Positions 25,647 through 37,523 of a DNA stretch of 64,000 bases are shown piece by piece; within the stretch, counting starts at the first letter, position 1, and every line of letters begins with the position of its first letter. The notes beneath the pieces were generated by a model. The model did no database searches. It saw only the letters and a program-made list of their open reading frames with translations, and was not told the origin of the DNA. Source of the DNA: Narthecium ossifragum (taxonomy: Eukaryota; Streptophyta; Magnoliopsida; Dioscoreales; Nartheciaceae); the NCBI GenBank assembly GCA_963920575.1, contig OY986969.1, positions 2,056,001 through 2,120,000 of the forward strand, given 5' to 3'. Both the position numbers and the translations under genes were made by a program.

Positions 25647-26334
25647 CAGATGATCCAAGATCACACCCTATTCCTGACTACCCAGCCACGGTCCTAAGGC
25701 TAGATCCGAGCTACCCGAGAGCCTCGGATCGGCGACCCAAACCATCGCCCGCCTAACCTCAGATGCCTCTAATGCAAACAAGATGCATGCAATGCTCAGG
25801 CACAGATAACAAGATATAAGCATGCAACAAGATGACATTAATCATACAGGGCTAGGCATAGCTTACAGCTAGCCAAAGGGTAAGCATAGCAAAGGCCTCA
25901 AATACAATCTATCTATGCTAACCATACAAACATTAGAACAAAACTATGAATACAGATATACAATAGTCTTTAGTGCTCTCTTGCACCTGACAGACTAAGA
26001 TTCCACAGCTACCCCGCAGGTAACTGGCCACATTTATACAATAGCCCTCGGCAACCGCCGGCAAGAGGCTAAGGTTCCACAATTCCTCATTAGCTAGCAC
26101 TCATGGCTAACTAATGGTTAGACAATCAAAGAAGCATTTAACTACTATCAAACATGTATTAAATGCGATCAAAACCATAGATTTGTCTAAAACGGGAAAC
26201 ACTCGAATCGATCCTCAAACTCGATAGAAATCCCTTGAAAACACTACAAAACCCATTTAGAAACTTCCCAATATGTTTAAAGATCAATCACGATTGAAAG
26301 CCATTTGAGAAAGACCAGAAAACACTATTTAAAG

Positions 26335-26715
26335 GCCCACGGTCGATGCCACGGTCAATCCGCCGATCGACCGTGAGGCCACGGTCGATGTCACGGTCGA
26401 CCGTGAGGCCATCACGAAGAAAACCAAAGGGCGACGGTTGATCCACTCATCGACCCTGGGGAGCCCAAAACCAAACAGCGCTTGACGGTCGACCGTCAGG
26501 TAAATGGCGAAAAGAAGAAGATCCCGCGGTCGATCGATCCATCGACCGTGGGAGTCCAAAATCGCGACAGAGCCCGACGGTCGATGCGACGGTCGATCGT
26601 CAGGCCCAGAAAACGCAAATCAACACTTGACGGTCGATCCACCGATCGACCGCCGAGCCCCGAAGGAGCATATCTACGCTTGACGGTCGATGCACCGATC
26701 GACCGTCGAGCCTCA
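26335..26715. repeat. Palindromic ACGGTCGATC array of the outer family A LTR
   Basis: This is the same array type as 7357-7745, in the opposite orientation as expected for a reversed LTR. It lies in the outer LTR segment between the two nested insertions. Confidence 0.85.
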
Positions 26716-27206
26716 GGCACAGTTCCTCAGAACAGTGCCGGAAATCCAATTTCTTGGATTTAAAGGATCGAATCAAGTTGGAAAACAATGAAACTTTGCA
26801 AACATGTGTAATTAACGATGGGGAATCCAATGGTGCAAAGAAATCATATTTTCGACTGTTAAATCTCCAATTTAGGTTAAAATGACCGAAAACCGATAAA
26901 CGGCGAGAATACGGAAAACCAGCCGTTAAAATACCGAAGTCGCGGGGTAGGAATACAAGAAACAAGTCACATCACATGTGCTATAAGTTACACAACATTC
27001 TAATAAGTATCCCTACAGCGAACAAGCATTAAACCTATCCTAGGAGAACCCGATCCAAAGATCGAGGTAGAAACACCTACTTGATGAAGCAAGGCAGCTC
27101 CTCCACGCATCCCCCAACTCCGATCGCCGGAATCCGCTCCTCGAAGCCACCCCTCCGAATGCCCTAGCACAGCCGGCCGCAGGAGAGAGAGAAGAAAGAA
27201 CGCAGG

Positions 27207-29601
27207 TGTCGCGCCCCGACCCGCAGAGCGCACCCGGGCCGGGACCGCGAGGGGGAAAAACCTACATCTACTAGCCTCAACTGGCAGAAACAGCTGAGAC
27301 TAACGCACAGCTGGCAGAAACAGCTAACTGCAAGCACAGGGCGGAAGCGAACTACTACAACATCTATTAACGCTTATTATAAAACAGTAATAAGAGAGTT
27401 AAACAGAGTTTAGTACAACAAGCTACAAGGGATCAACAGTCCCCAAAAAGAAGCTACACCACCCACCGGGGTCTCCGCAAACACACAAACGAACCCATCC
27501 TGACCCTCAGACATGGTCAGGATCCGGCACGCTGCCACGAGACTGCCGACGGGGAAGCACCGGAGGAGAACGGGGACCCGCACCTGCAAACACACAGTCC
27601 AGGTAGGAATGAGCAACAGCTCAGCAGGATCCTACTCTACCACTCTCGCTAAGAAGGAAAACCCAACGAACCAACCCTGAGGCCAAGTACTGAGGCTTGC
27701 CAAGGATCCCATAAATCCCGTCAATAACCCGAAGGACTCCTGTCCCAAGTACACCCCTCCGACAGCCACTGCTCAGGGGTGGACAACTCCGACAATCCCT
27801 GACCCAGGGTGGATATGACGCTACTAGTAGGACGCCCTTCCCCAAGCGGGATCTCCACACTTGGCAGAACGACCGAGGTTAAGACTACCACCTCTCAGTA
27901 CTCCAAGCCACAGAGCCAACAGGACCCCTAACTCCTGACCCAAGGACTAAGCCTAGCCAGGGAGTCCATCGATCCCATCGATGTTTCCCTCCCCAAGGTT
28001 CCTGTCCAACGTACGTCCCTTCGATAGCCACTGCTCGAGGACTGGGCTACCTCCAACGGTCCTTGACACAGGGTGGTCCGGACGATACCTGTAGGACATC
28101 CTTGCCCTTGCTGGCCACTAGCATGGGGACACATGTCGGGTAACGGCATCCACCACTTAGCCTTAGATCACATAAGTTCACGGGTCAACCCCACCCAGTC
28201 TAACCTAGCATGTTTAATGCACAGGAAACAAGGCAGGATATAAATAGGGAAAGCAGTAACAGGTAACACCACAAGGGCACACCATCAGCCCATTTATTCT
28301 AAGCACTCCCGAGGATCATGACTTCCTTCGGTTCACCATAAAGCGATAAAAGGGCATAACCCATGGCCCAGTTATACTAAGCATTTCCGAGGGTTCATTA
28401 CTCCCTCGGTTAACCACAAAGCAGTAAACATTCAAGCATGATAGGCAACATGCTAAGCCCCGAGGGCAAAACTGCCAAAACCACTTGCATGCGAAGCCCT
28501 GCGGGCAAAACAGCACTTAAAATAAGTAAAAACCCTCTCTGCACCGAAGGAGATCGATCTCCTATAGCAACGAGATCGATCTCCACCCATATGAAGATCG
28601 ATCACTTAGGTGACGTAAGACGCAAACCGCACAGGCGCCAGCTGCCAAGAGATCGATCTCCCTCCCAGGGAGATCGCTCTCGCTCGGGCGGGCTGGGCCA
28701 CCCCGACCAAGATCGATCTCATCCCATGAGATCGATCATGATTGGGTTCTCCGGCGGCCGGACGGCGAGGAACACCGCCGGAAACCTCCACCATACCTCA
28801 CCAAACTAGGTGGGCTGGTAGATCTCAGTGCCACGAAGTTACTCATGGCTTCAAAACCGGAAAACACCAACTCCACAAGGAGATCCATTGAAATCAAAAC
28901 CGGATTTCAAAACCTTCACACAAGCTGGAGTTTTGAGTAAGAACCCTACCTCTTCAACGCAGCTTCGATCCCCAAGGCCTAACCCAGGACCTTCCTCGCC
29001 TCGCCACGAACCCAACGAGCCTTCAAACTCCAGGAAAGGTGGCCGGAGGAGGAAGAACGGCGAGCGGAAGCTCTCAGCTGGAATAGGGGAAGAAGCAGAG
29101 CCGGGGGAAGGAGGAGGAAGAAGCCGAAGAAAGGAAGGAGGAGGGGAAGGGGATAAGGCCGGGGAAAGCCGGCGAAGGCGGGGAAAAGCTGGGGGAGGGG
29201 AAGGAAAGTCTTCCCTCCCCTGACAGGGGAAGCGACGGCCATCGCCATGGCCGTCCTTCGACGCCACCGCCAACGACTTCCAGGCACAGAGAGATCGATC
29301 TTCATGGTCATGGAGATCGATCTCCCTTGCCCAGAACGGCGACCCCCCCTAGGCACAGAGAGATCGATCTTCATTGCCATGGAGATCGATCTCCCTTGCC
29401 CAAAATGACAACCTTGGGCTGAGACACAAGCCCAAGCCCAGGACTTCCGTACCTGGTTCCACCTAACCTTTCTAACAAACACAAGCACCAAACAAGGTCT
29501 GTGTGTGCACACCCAACGTGAAACGACCGCCAAGGCGCAATTTCCCAAATTGCCCTTGGGGTAAACAACAAGCCACAGGGATGGAGGGGCAGGTCCTCAC
29601 A
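27207..29601 (-). mobile_element. Nested solo LTR, family B copy 2 (2,395 bp)
   Basis: The ends are TGTCGCGCCCCGACC and GGCAGGTCCTCACA, flanked by the perfect duplication GCAGG (27202-27206 and 29602-29606). It is closely similar to copy 1 along its length, with AGATCGATCT clusters at 28548-28745 and 29285-29400. It entered the outer LTR next to a CT/GA-rich block just beyond a TTTAAATAG TATA-like site (29644-29652). Confidence 0.92.
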
Positions 29602-29946
29602 GCAGGAGAAGAAGAAAAGAAAGAGAGAGAGAAAGGAGAGGGGTTTAAATAGAAAGCTGGAATTTATCACAGCCGTCCGATTCGATCTCTCCCGATCGAG
29701 CTCCGATCTTCCAATCGGAAGCGCCCTAAAGGTTCTAATCAAACACATACATCAATCAAAGGCCATGTGTGTAACGCGGGTGTGAATTTGACCACCATGG
29801 AGCATATTTACCAAAATGCCACTGGGGTCAAAAGCTGCGATGCGATCAACCGATCGCATCCCAAGGCCAACTGAGCCAAACCACAAACCCAGACCCTCGA
29901 CCTAACGCGGTCGGACCAGGTTGGAGGTACGGGTCCTCACAGTAAA

Positions 29947-30071
29947 GGTTCTGGTATCCAGTCTAATAGTATAGTTTCAAAATCTAGCAGAGAAAATAGG
30001 CTGGAAACGTATACCAGCAAGAACAACTCAAAAGTCAAGCTAATAAAACAACTTCACACATTTCATCACAT
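29947..30071. other. Short unique spacer
   Basis: Host sequence between the LTR nest and the truncated LINE. No features seen. Confidence 0.4.
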
Positions 30072-30084
30072 AAAACCGTAAAAC

Positions 30085-31597
30085 ACATTGAGAAAGGTTC
30101 GTGCAGGGGAGCTGCTACCATCGAAGAACTCCCTTTGGAAGCAAGTTGTTCAAGCTAAGTATAATTGGCGCGGGGTGCTCCCACCTAACACTCCCTGTAG
30201 ACATGCCTCTCCCTCTTGGCGAGGTGTCTTCAAGGCGGTGAAGGACCTTCGCGAGTTTTTTCATTGGAGTCCAGGGGATTCTAGCATGGTCTCTATGATG
30301 CATGACTGGTGGCTTTTTGATCTCCCTCTTAGCAAGAAGCCAACCTTTATTAATGTCAATCGGAATTCTGATAGAATACTTGTTGGGAATCTTCTTAACC
30401 CCAGCCGGAATTGGCGACGCCGACTCATTCATAGGATGTTCTCGGAGTCTACAGCGGCGGACATCTGCAATATGTCGATCTCCTCAGTTGGTGATGCCGC
30501 ACGATGGTCTCTAGATGCAAGAGGTATGCTTTCTTCCAAATCAGCTTACCTCCATTTCTATTCCATCTCTATCCTTCCTCGCCTACCTGCTACTCCTTCG
30601 TTCCGGTGGGATAGTGTATGGCATGGTCCATTCGGTCCAAGAATCAAGACCTTCCTTTGGAGATTTCTCTTCAACAAAATCCCTTCTTTAGAAGTGATGT
30701 ATAGGGTGGGTGTTGTCTCCTCTCCTTTTTGTTTGAGATGCACTGGAGCCGTTGGGTCTGTGGAGCATATTTTTTTTGATTGCCCTTCATCTGTTGAGAC
30801 ATGGCACTGGGTGTTTTAAAAATATGGGGTGTTCAAATATAGTGAAGGTTGGCGGCTTTGGAGGGATGTCCTGTTACTCTCGACGGCTACATATACCTCT
30901 AATCAGAGAACCTGTGTAGGGTACTGTCTTTGGGAAATCTGGAAGAGTAGAAATCGTTGGGTTTTCGATGGAACATGACCTAAACCAGTTGAGGTTGGGA
31001 AGTCGGCCCTCTGGCACTCTATGGAGTGGCGAATGCAATCTAAGGGGAACAGGGGAATGACACCTTCTGCTTCACAAGGCATGCCGGTGGTTAGAGCCGA
31101 CGCCTCAATGGACCGGGATGGGAAGGTGGGGATCGGTGCTGTTGGTTGGGATACTGATGGCAGAGTATCATGGGTTCTTGCATCCAGTGGGGCAAGGTCA
31201 AATGTGTTTGAGGCCGAACTTTTTGGGTTTCTGACTGGATTCAGAATGTGTAGAGACCAAGGTATTCGACGAGCGGTCTTTGAGTTGGATTGTCGTGATC
31301 TTGTTAATTGTCTAGCAGGGAGAAGACATTGGCCAGACCGCCTGTTTGAAGCGGCACAGAAGATTTTTTGGGAGCTTTCACAGTTTAAGGAAATACTTTT
31401 TGTTTGTATACCCAGGAGTTGTAATGGGATTGCTGATACTTTAGCCATGATTGGTAAGGATTTGTCCTCCCCCTTAACCTGGGCTAAAGAATCAGGACTC
31501 CAGCCGCCTGTGGGCATCTCTACTCTTTTGTAGGCATAGCTTTTTGTTGTAATCCTTCTCATTGCTTTTGATAGCCTTTAGCTCAATTAATCAAAAA
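30085..31597 (+). mobile_element. 5'-truncated L1-type LINE
   Basis: A 13-bp duplication AAAACCGTAAAAC flanks it (30072-30084 and 31598-31610, the latter overlapping the A-tail). The body is the 3' third of a LINE ORF2: a zf-RVT region (30600-30800; WDSVWHGPFGPRIKTFLWR, then C-x2-C and H-x4-C) followed by RNase H. Stops at about 30817 and 30977 break the frame. Confidence 0.88.
30088..31533 (+). pseudogene. LINE ORF2 C-terminal fragment (zf-RVT and RNase H)
   Basis: The RNase H part (31080-31470) keeps the acidic residues in RADAS, VFEAEL, ELDCRDL and IADTLA. At least two in-frame stops precede it, so no full product can be made. It is not the parent of the full LINE at 53.6-59.6 kb, since the protein sequences differ widely. 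Confidence 0.85.
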
Positions 31598-31610
31598 AAA
31601 ACCGTAAAAC

Positions 31611-32248
31611 CCACCTCAAGATCCTACAAATGCAAGAATAAGGCCAGACCTAGATAATAAGAAGGTTAGAAAAATTAGAACATAAAGTAATCAAGATCCT
31701 ACGAATGCAAACCTCAAAAAGAGGAATCTATGCAGCACTTTATGCATAGGATTTTGCCTCATTTGTGGAAGAACGATCTTGAACTTCAAGAAAAAAAACG
31801 AGATACAAGAGATTAGAAGGAGGAAGAGAAATGAGATTTGAACCTTCTTGAGTATAGCTGCTCTTGTAAGCTAAATGGGTGATTAGAGAAGACCCAAAAA
31901 CCTTTACAAAGGCGCGACGAGAGAGCCTCTATTGTCGACAAGATCTCCAGTTCGTCAGCGGTGGGATGTCCACTAGCAAACGGTTGGGGGTTCCTCGGCA
32001 GCACGCCGATCCCCCAGCGACCGACTACGAGGAGTGGCCCAAATCGGGGCGATGCCCTAATTTTTTTTCATATGAGAGGGTGGAGGGGGGTGGTTTTGAA
32101 TAGAAGTGGCTTAGCTGGCTATTTGATCACATTAAAAACCCTTACCAACTGGCTATTTGATCGTATTCAAAACTGTCACATGAGATGGGGGTGTAAAATC
32201 CCAGCCTCGTCAGCCTGTGTGAATATCAGGGCCCATATGAAATATCCC
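31611..32248. other. Unique sequence, possible 5' leader on the minus strand
   Basis: A GC-richer stretch at 31870-32060 could be a 5' untranslated exon of a minus-strand gene, because a GT-like donor follows at about 31845. No coding frame is recognisable. Confidence 0.3.
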
Positions 32249-32253
32249 TAACA

Positions 32254-34017
32254 TGTTAGTGTTGGTGCCCTTAAAAGTCTATTTTCAGACATTAATTGAA
32301 TAATTATTGCATTTATTATGGCTTCTTTTTCTACATGTGATGTTAGAAGGTATATGATACTAAGTTTAGTCCACAGGACCATTAAAGGATAGTCAGGTGA
32401 TGAGCTTCAGCTATCACGAGGAGAACTGGCTTATCAAGTTGTTGTTCCTGTAATTTCACAACTATGGGTGAAATTGGACATTTCACTTAGAAGGTTGCCA
32501 CTTTGAGTAGTGACTATAATATAGTAATGGTTATTCTCAACCATTGGAGTAGAGACTCTACACTAGCAAGTGGGTGTGCATGTTAACACATTGAAAGTTG
32601 AATTGAGAACCCAGACTTAGAAACATTCACCGCTATTAAGATCTGGTTCTCTTGCACGTAACCGAATTAGTCCCTTGACCTGAGAGATCTGTTTGCTCTA
32701 GTTGGAGGATCGATCATTTTGATGACCTGCCTGATCTTAGGATCTTCAAAGGAGGTTTATTGGATGGTCGTGATTACTTCTGAGAATAAGTCAGATGCTC
32801 AATACTGGAATCCACTACCCTTTTGGGTTAGCATCTTGTTGAGTAGAATAATTGATCAAGCCAATTGAATTTAGCCCGGGCCCGGCAATTTTAGTAAATG
32901 TTTTTGATTTGATCAAAAATATTTTCAAGGAAAATGTTTCCCATGGTTTGATTTGATTCAACACTCAAGGAGTAATTTCGACAATGGATTGAGCGGTGCT
33001 GATTTATTGCATCCCGATTAAGTCGAAATTCGATGATCAAGTGGGGGATAAATTCGTGTCTTTTATTTCGTGCATTGGGAACTTTATTATATATATCTTG
33101 ATTAGAAACTTAATTTATTAAATAATTTCCCATAATTATTAAATTTGAAATTTTGTTCCTCCTATTATTTTAATAGTGATTAATTTAATGAGGATCAAGA
33201 ATCCCAACATCAACCTACTGAGGCACTGTGAACCGTCGGATCAAGAGAGCACTATTTGTAGGGACATGATTGGATGGGACAATCATATACCTAAGATTGG
33301 ATCTACGCAATATTAGTGGGGTTAATCTTAACCATGATTTTGAGGAGAGATTTGATTTGCTTGAGTTTTTGAGAAGGGATTTGTTGGGATATGATTTTTT
33401 AAACCATCTCTAATTGATTCGGTTGAGACATCCAGCCAAATATTAGATTTGGCTGCTCTCTAAAACCACTTGAATGTATATCCATTAGATGGATATATAT
33501 GTAGAGATAGAGGGTTAGAGGGGGACGAATCTTTGATATCCAGCCAAGATCTCTTTTGGGGATGATAAAAACCACTTTCAGATTTATCCATTAGATGGAT
33601 ATATATATAGAAAGAGGGTTAGAGAGTGGTACGGTTTTTTGAGCCAAAAGATAAGCATCTAATATATGAAAATATGAGATTTTTTCATATACTCTCCAAG
33701 ATCCAACCCCACTGATTTTAGCCTGCAAAGTTATTAGTACGTAGATTGTGCTCGTCCGACGATTCCTGCCGACGTAGTGCAAGTTGGAGACCGTGCCTCG
33801 ATCAGATCGGGTTGTGCGGATTGCTTTCGACGGATTACGACAGAGGACTCTTGAGGTGAGTCTTTGTATTAAAATTTCATCCTGTTGATTATTAAATCAT
33901 ATATGTTATATGCATGCGTACCAATCCACCGTGTATGACATTGGAGAATATTTTTCTATATCAAAAAAATAAAATTTTTGAAATCTTCCGTGCTATTCTC
34001 CTGTGTATACGCTATCA
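32254..34017 (+). mobile_element. Solo LTR, family D (1,764 bp)
   Basis: It begins TGTTAGTGTTGGTGCCC and ends ATACGCTATCA, flanked by the perfect 5-bp duplication TAACA (32249-32253 and 34018-34022). There is no internal domain. The start resembles Copia-type LTRs, but that is a weak inference. Confidence 0.85.
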
Positions 34018-34022
34018 TAACA

Positions 34023-34635
34023 TTGTTATAATGGGCCGTGTCCGGATCCGGATCCTGTTGACTCGACGCCCCGTTAACAAGAGCGGAGGACCCGCGCGCG
34101 TGATCCGAGAAAGGCGTGTCCACGTCGACGAGGACCATCCACCATCCATCTATCACCTCCGCTTCGCTAGTTAAGTCCTTGGATCGCCAACACTCTCTCA
34201 TATATATATTGCATGCATGCTCTCCCGATCTGATCTCGATTGATTTGTTTTTGTTTTTGTTCCAATTAATCCCAATCCCACCACCAGGTATGTATTTCCA
34301 ATCCATTTTATTTCTTTTTGCCATCAATCTAGGATTTGGGTAAAAAGAAATTACAAAATTACTTCATCTTGCTAAAGCTTGATAGATATATTTCTAATTA
34401 TTAATTATTATGTCGTGTTCCTCGGTAAAAATAAATTACAAAGTCGTAGTTGTGTCATTCTTTATTTTCAAATTACCAATCAATATCTTGCAGGATACCG
34501 GCATAATGCCCGATTGTTCTAAGTTTTTTTATTCATCTTTTTTTATTAGTTATTAAACCCAAAGGGGCCCCATTTATTTAATTCAAACACAAAATTAATT
34601 GTGAAAAACAATTTAGTGGAATATATATATATATA
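34023..34635 (+). other. Promoter- or leader-like sequence
   Basis: A GC-rich patch (34034-34175) is followed by TATATATATT (34201-34210), CT-rich leader-like sequence and CCACCAG|GTATGT at about 34280-34293, which could be an untranslated exon with a splice donor. No downstream coding exon can be linked. Confidence 0.3.
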
Positions 34636-34891
34636 TCATTATATGAGACTATGATTATAAAATAATCTTTGGGTTGTCCTATATGGATTTTACGTGGCAT
34701 GTTTTATCCTATGTGGAGCCTACGTGAGGGAGGGTTAGTGAGAGAGGGGGTTAATGGGGGAAGTTAAATGGGAAGTTAGTGGGGGTTAGTGGGGGAGGGG
34801 GTTAGTGGGGGAGGGGGTTAAGGGATGGATGGTTAACAAGGAAGTTAAGGGGTGAGTGGTTACCATGTTATGGGGCACGAGGGCCCGCTAG
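34636..34891 (+). mobile_element. Mini-Helitron with G-rich repeat
   Basis: It starts TCATTATATGAGACTATG and ends GGGCACGAGGGCCCG-CTAG at 34888-34891. The middle holds GGGTTAGTGG repeats (34725-34840). Shared segments (TACGTGGCATG, GTGGAGCCTACGTG) link it to the 4082-4280 copy. Confidence 0.55.
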
Positions 34892-34907
34892 TATATATAT
34901 ATATATA

Positions 34908-35096
34908 CTAGTGGTGTCCCCTGTCACTTGGCAGGGTAACCACCATCTCCCCTCATAACTCCCCACTAATCACCCCTAACTCTCCCTTCCCCCACTACCC
35001 TCTCCACATCAGCAGCCACTTAAGATAAACCTGGTCACATAGGATGTCATTGGGGCAAAAAAAAATGCACTTTTTAACCATCCTGCTATATAATGA
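34908..35096 (-). mobile_element. Mini-Helitron, tail-to-tail with the previous one
   Basis: On the minus strand it starts TCATTATATAGCAGG at 35096. It ends with hairpin CCTGCCAAGTGACAGG and CTAG at 34911-34908. Only a 16-bp TA-rich spacer separates it from the plus-strand copy. Confidence 0.6.
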
Positions 35097-35809
35097 TGAT
35101 ATGAGTACTCAAGAGATTTACAGTTGCGTATTTGAAATAAAATGAAAATAAAAACAGAGACGGATAAAAATGCAAGAGATCAGCTCTCTAGCATTTATTC
35201 AAGCTAGCTAGCTGGATAGGATTGAAAGGCCAATCCTTTAAATGCAAAGCAGCCAAAAAAAAAAAAAAAAAAAAGCCAAAAATCTCTGAAGTAGAGAATG
35301 ATTATATAAAATGGTAATTAGAGGAATTTGATTGATCTTGATTTCCACTTATTGATGGAGATGATTTCCTCTTGAATGATTTAACTTGATATGATATGGC
35401 AGTGCTTTCCATGTAATGAGTTGCTTAATTGGCGTATCATCATGTCTTGCCAAAATTAAGCTGGATTTATCATCAAAGGATGGTGATCATTTTGGTGCTT
35501 CTTTCCTGAGTTGGTGTGGTTTAATTCCATGTGGAGCCGTCTCACTCATCAATCCTTGATTCATGCATGGGATTTCCAATATAATTCTACCGTATATGTC
35601 TAATATACAATAAATATATAGAAACCTCGGACGGGAGCTTTTGATAATAAATTATTAATGATGGCTCTAATTTATTATCCTTATTTTCATAGATATAGTT
35701 AATGTGACACCTAAAATTCTAAATGGAGTTTAAGTATAGGAGGGGAGGAGAGGAGAGGAGAGGAGAGTTCTCCATCCTTTTGTAACTATTCTTTGCAACG
35801 TTTACAACA
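35097..35809. other. Upstream region of the orphan methyltransferase exon
   Basis: It holds a poly-A run (about 35255-35274) and an (AGGAG)n stretch at 35738-35766 just before the orphan exon. No gene is seen. Confidence 0.4.
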
Positions 35810-35854
35810 ATGGCAGCCTCAAAAAACCTTTTGAAGAGTGATGCCCTTTATCAG
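35810..35854 (+). pseudogene. Orphan first exon of a caffeoyl-CoA O-methyltransferase-like gene
   Basis: ATG through CAG encodes MAASKNLLKSDALYQ and is followed by a GTTAGT donor. It aligns with exon 1 of the two other methyltransferase genes (KNLLRSDALFQ and KNLLKSDELHQ), with the same exon end. No exon 2 follows. A Helitron-like end sits 50 bp downstream at 35905 and the assembly gap at 37950 lies further on. The locus is either broken or its remainder is missing from the assembly. Confidence 0.75.
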
Positions 35855-35904
35855 GTTAGTGCTCTTTAGTTACTCTAACATATACTCGATCTAATATATA
35901 TATA

Positions 35905-35945
35905 CTAGTAAATGTCTGTGCCTACGACACGGATATTTAGGGTTT
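35905..35945 (-). mobile_element. 3' end of a Helitron on the minus strand
   Basis: The plus strand reads CTAG (35905-35908), AAATGT, then a hairpin CTGTG-N7-CACGG. This is the reverse of the 3' terminus at 4040-4081. The element extends rightward for an unknown distance and may include the CTP synthase fragment. Confidence 0.6.
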
Positions 35946-37523
35946 TTTAATAAAATTTTGATAGAACCTCCCCTATACGGATGGCTAAATGAGACAATTC
36001 TACAACATTTCTCAAATACAAAAATTAAATCACAGTATGAAAGAGGCGAACTTTGTCCCCGGGACAAACCTTGTCCTCACAAACAACACAAATACAAACC
36101 TTAACCTAAATCAAGTATACAATATTCCAGATACGTAACATGTCCCAAGACCCAAGATTTAGAGTCAGAGATTCCGACTCCAAACACTTACCAAGTGCTA
36201 TCCCAATGTGGATTTTTGAGCTATTTTAAACATACAATCAGACACGACATACATGACATGTCTAAAGAATTTAAGACTCGAGTTTTGATTTTAAACCTCA
36301 GCAAGTAACATATATAAGACCAACTATAAAATATTGTGAAATTTGATATCCAACTATGCATTTGCATATAAGCATTATAAGACATCCAAATAAAAGAAAA
36401 ATGTACATAGAGAGGAGCGAGAATCAACAATCGACTGTTATAAGACGTTAGACTATCTAATCATTTAAAATATCATACTTCATTAAAGAACGCATAGACC
36501 TGCGTGCAAATAATGTTAATTTGAGTAGTTTACTGAATTGGGTAAAGTATCACAAAGTCGAGGTTTTGTCAGCTTATAAATAATACACCATGTCGAAGTT
36601 AGCAAGATAAATAAAGAAATAACTCATGAATACATCCGGACCGTATGTAGTGACGGTGAAATTATGATCCGTCTGATAGTCCTTGGAAGATCTACACAAA
36701 CAATCAAACCAAAAAATTCAAGAAACAAACCTTGTAAGCCATAACAATCCAATTGGGGGAAAAAACAAACAAAACAAAACTCAAAGTTAACTAAATATTC
36801 ACTATCATGTTTCAGAAATGAAAGAAAGCACCATATGTTTCTGTTAAAGAAAAGATAATGAAAATTCACAAAATAAGGTATACATGATTTTAAGATATTG
36901 AGCTAAGAAAGACACAAATTATCGAACCCAGTATTCTAAAAAAGTAATTACATGACATAACCAAAAGAAACAAAAGAAAAAAATACATATACCCTTTCAG
37001 TTGATATAAAGCGTTTGTCTTTTGTACATGCTAATCCAAAAGAGCGTAGCTGTCAAAACCGTTATAAGCAATCAATCGAAAAGCACATTCACCAATAAAA
37101 TTAATGAGATAATAGGATCTTCTAGTTCGGGTGGCTAGAAACAATAAACTAACAGTTATTTGAGATACCAGCCATTATCTACCTGAACACCTAACATCTT
37201 TCCAATAACTACTAAAGCCTATTGGGTTTCTTTGTTTTCCTTGTAAAGGTGAAACCTAAACTTCATGAAAAAATACATTAAATACTACATGGCATAGAGG
37301 AACTCAATATTTCCCTATTTATATCAACGGCTAGAAGAAAATGAAACATGAAAGCTATCAGGAACAATTACAAACAATTACAGAAAAGGCTTTGATGAAG
37401 AAAAACTAAAGAATAAGTAAATAATATAAATAGCACAATTTCAACAGAATGATTCGCATCTCTATGCACGAGAGTCATAATAGGGATTTAAGTAAGCAAA
37501 ACATAATATCAATAAGTGTCAAG
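35946..37523. other. AT-rich sequence, probably Helitron body
   Basis: No domain is recognised. It lies between the Helitron end and the captured gene fragment. Confidence 0.35.

Larger units (their letters stand above)
22513..29941 (-). mobile_element. Solo LTR, family A, minus strand, split by two nested solo LTRs
   Basis: The outer ends are TGTCACACCCCGACC at 22513 and GTACGGGTCCTCACA at 29941, flanked by the perfect duplication GTAAA (22508-22512 and 29942-29946). Removing the two nested LTRs and one copy of each of their TSDs leaves 2,637 bp, close to the 2,567 bp of the other family A copy. On the minus strand it reads TGTGAGGACCCGTACC...GGGTCGGGGTGTGACA. Confidence 0.92.

Noticed and set aside
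25051..29548. Long GC-rich open frames near 25.1-25.6 and 28.9-29.5 kb
   Set aside because: Both occur at the same place in the two family B LTR copies, read in many frames at once and have no domain.
34725..34845. Telomere-like GGGTTA repeats
   Set aside because: The units are irregular (GGGTTAGTGG, GGGGGA) and do not match plant TTTAGGG repeats; they are internal to a mini-Helitron.
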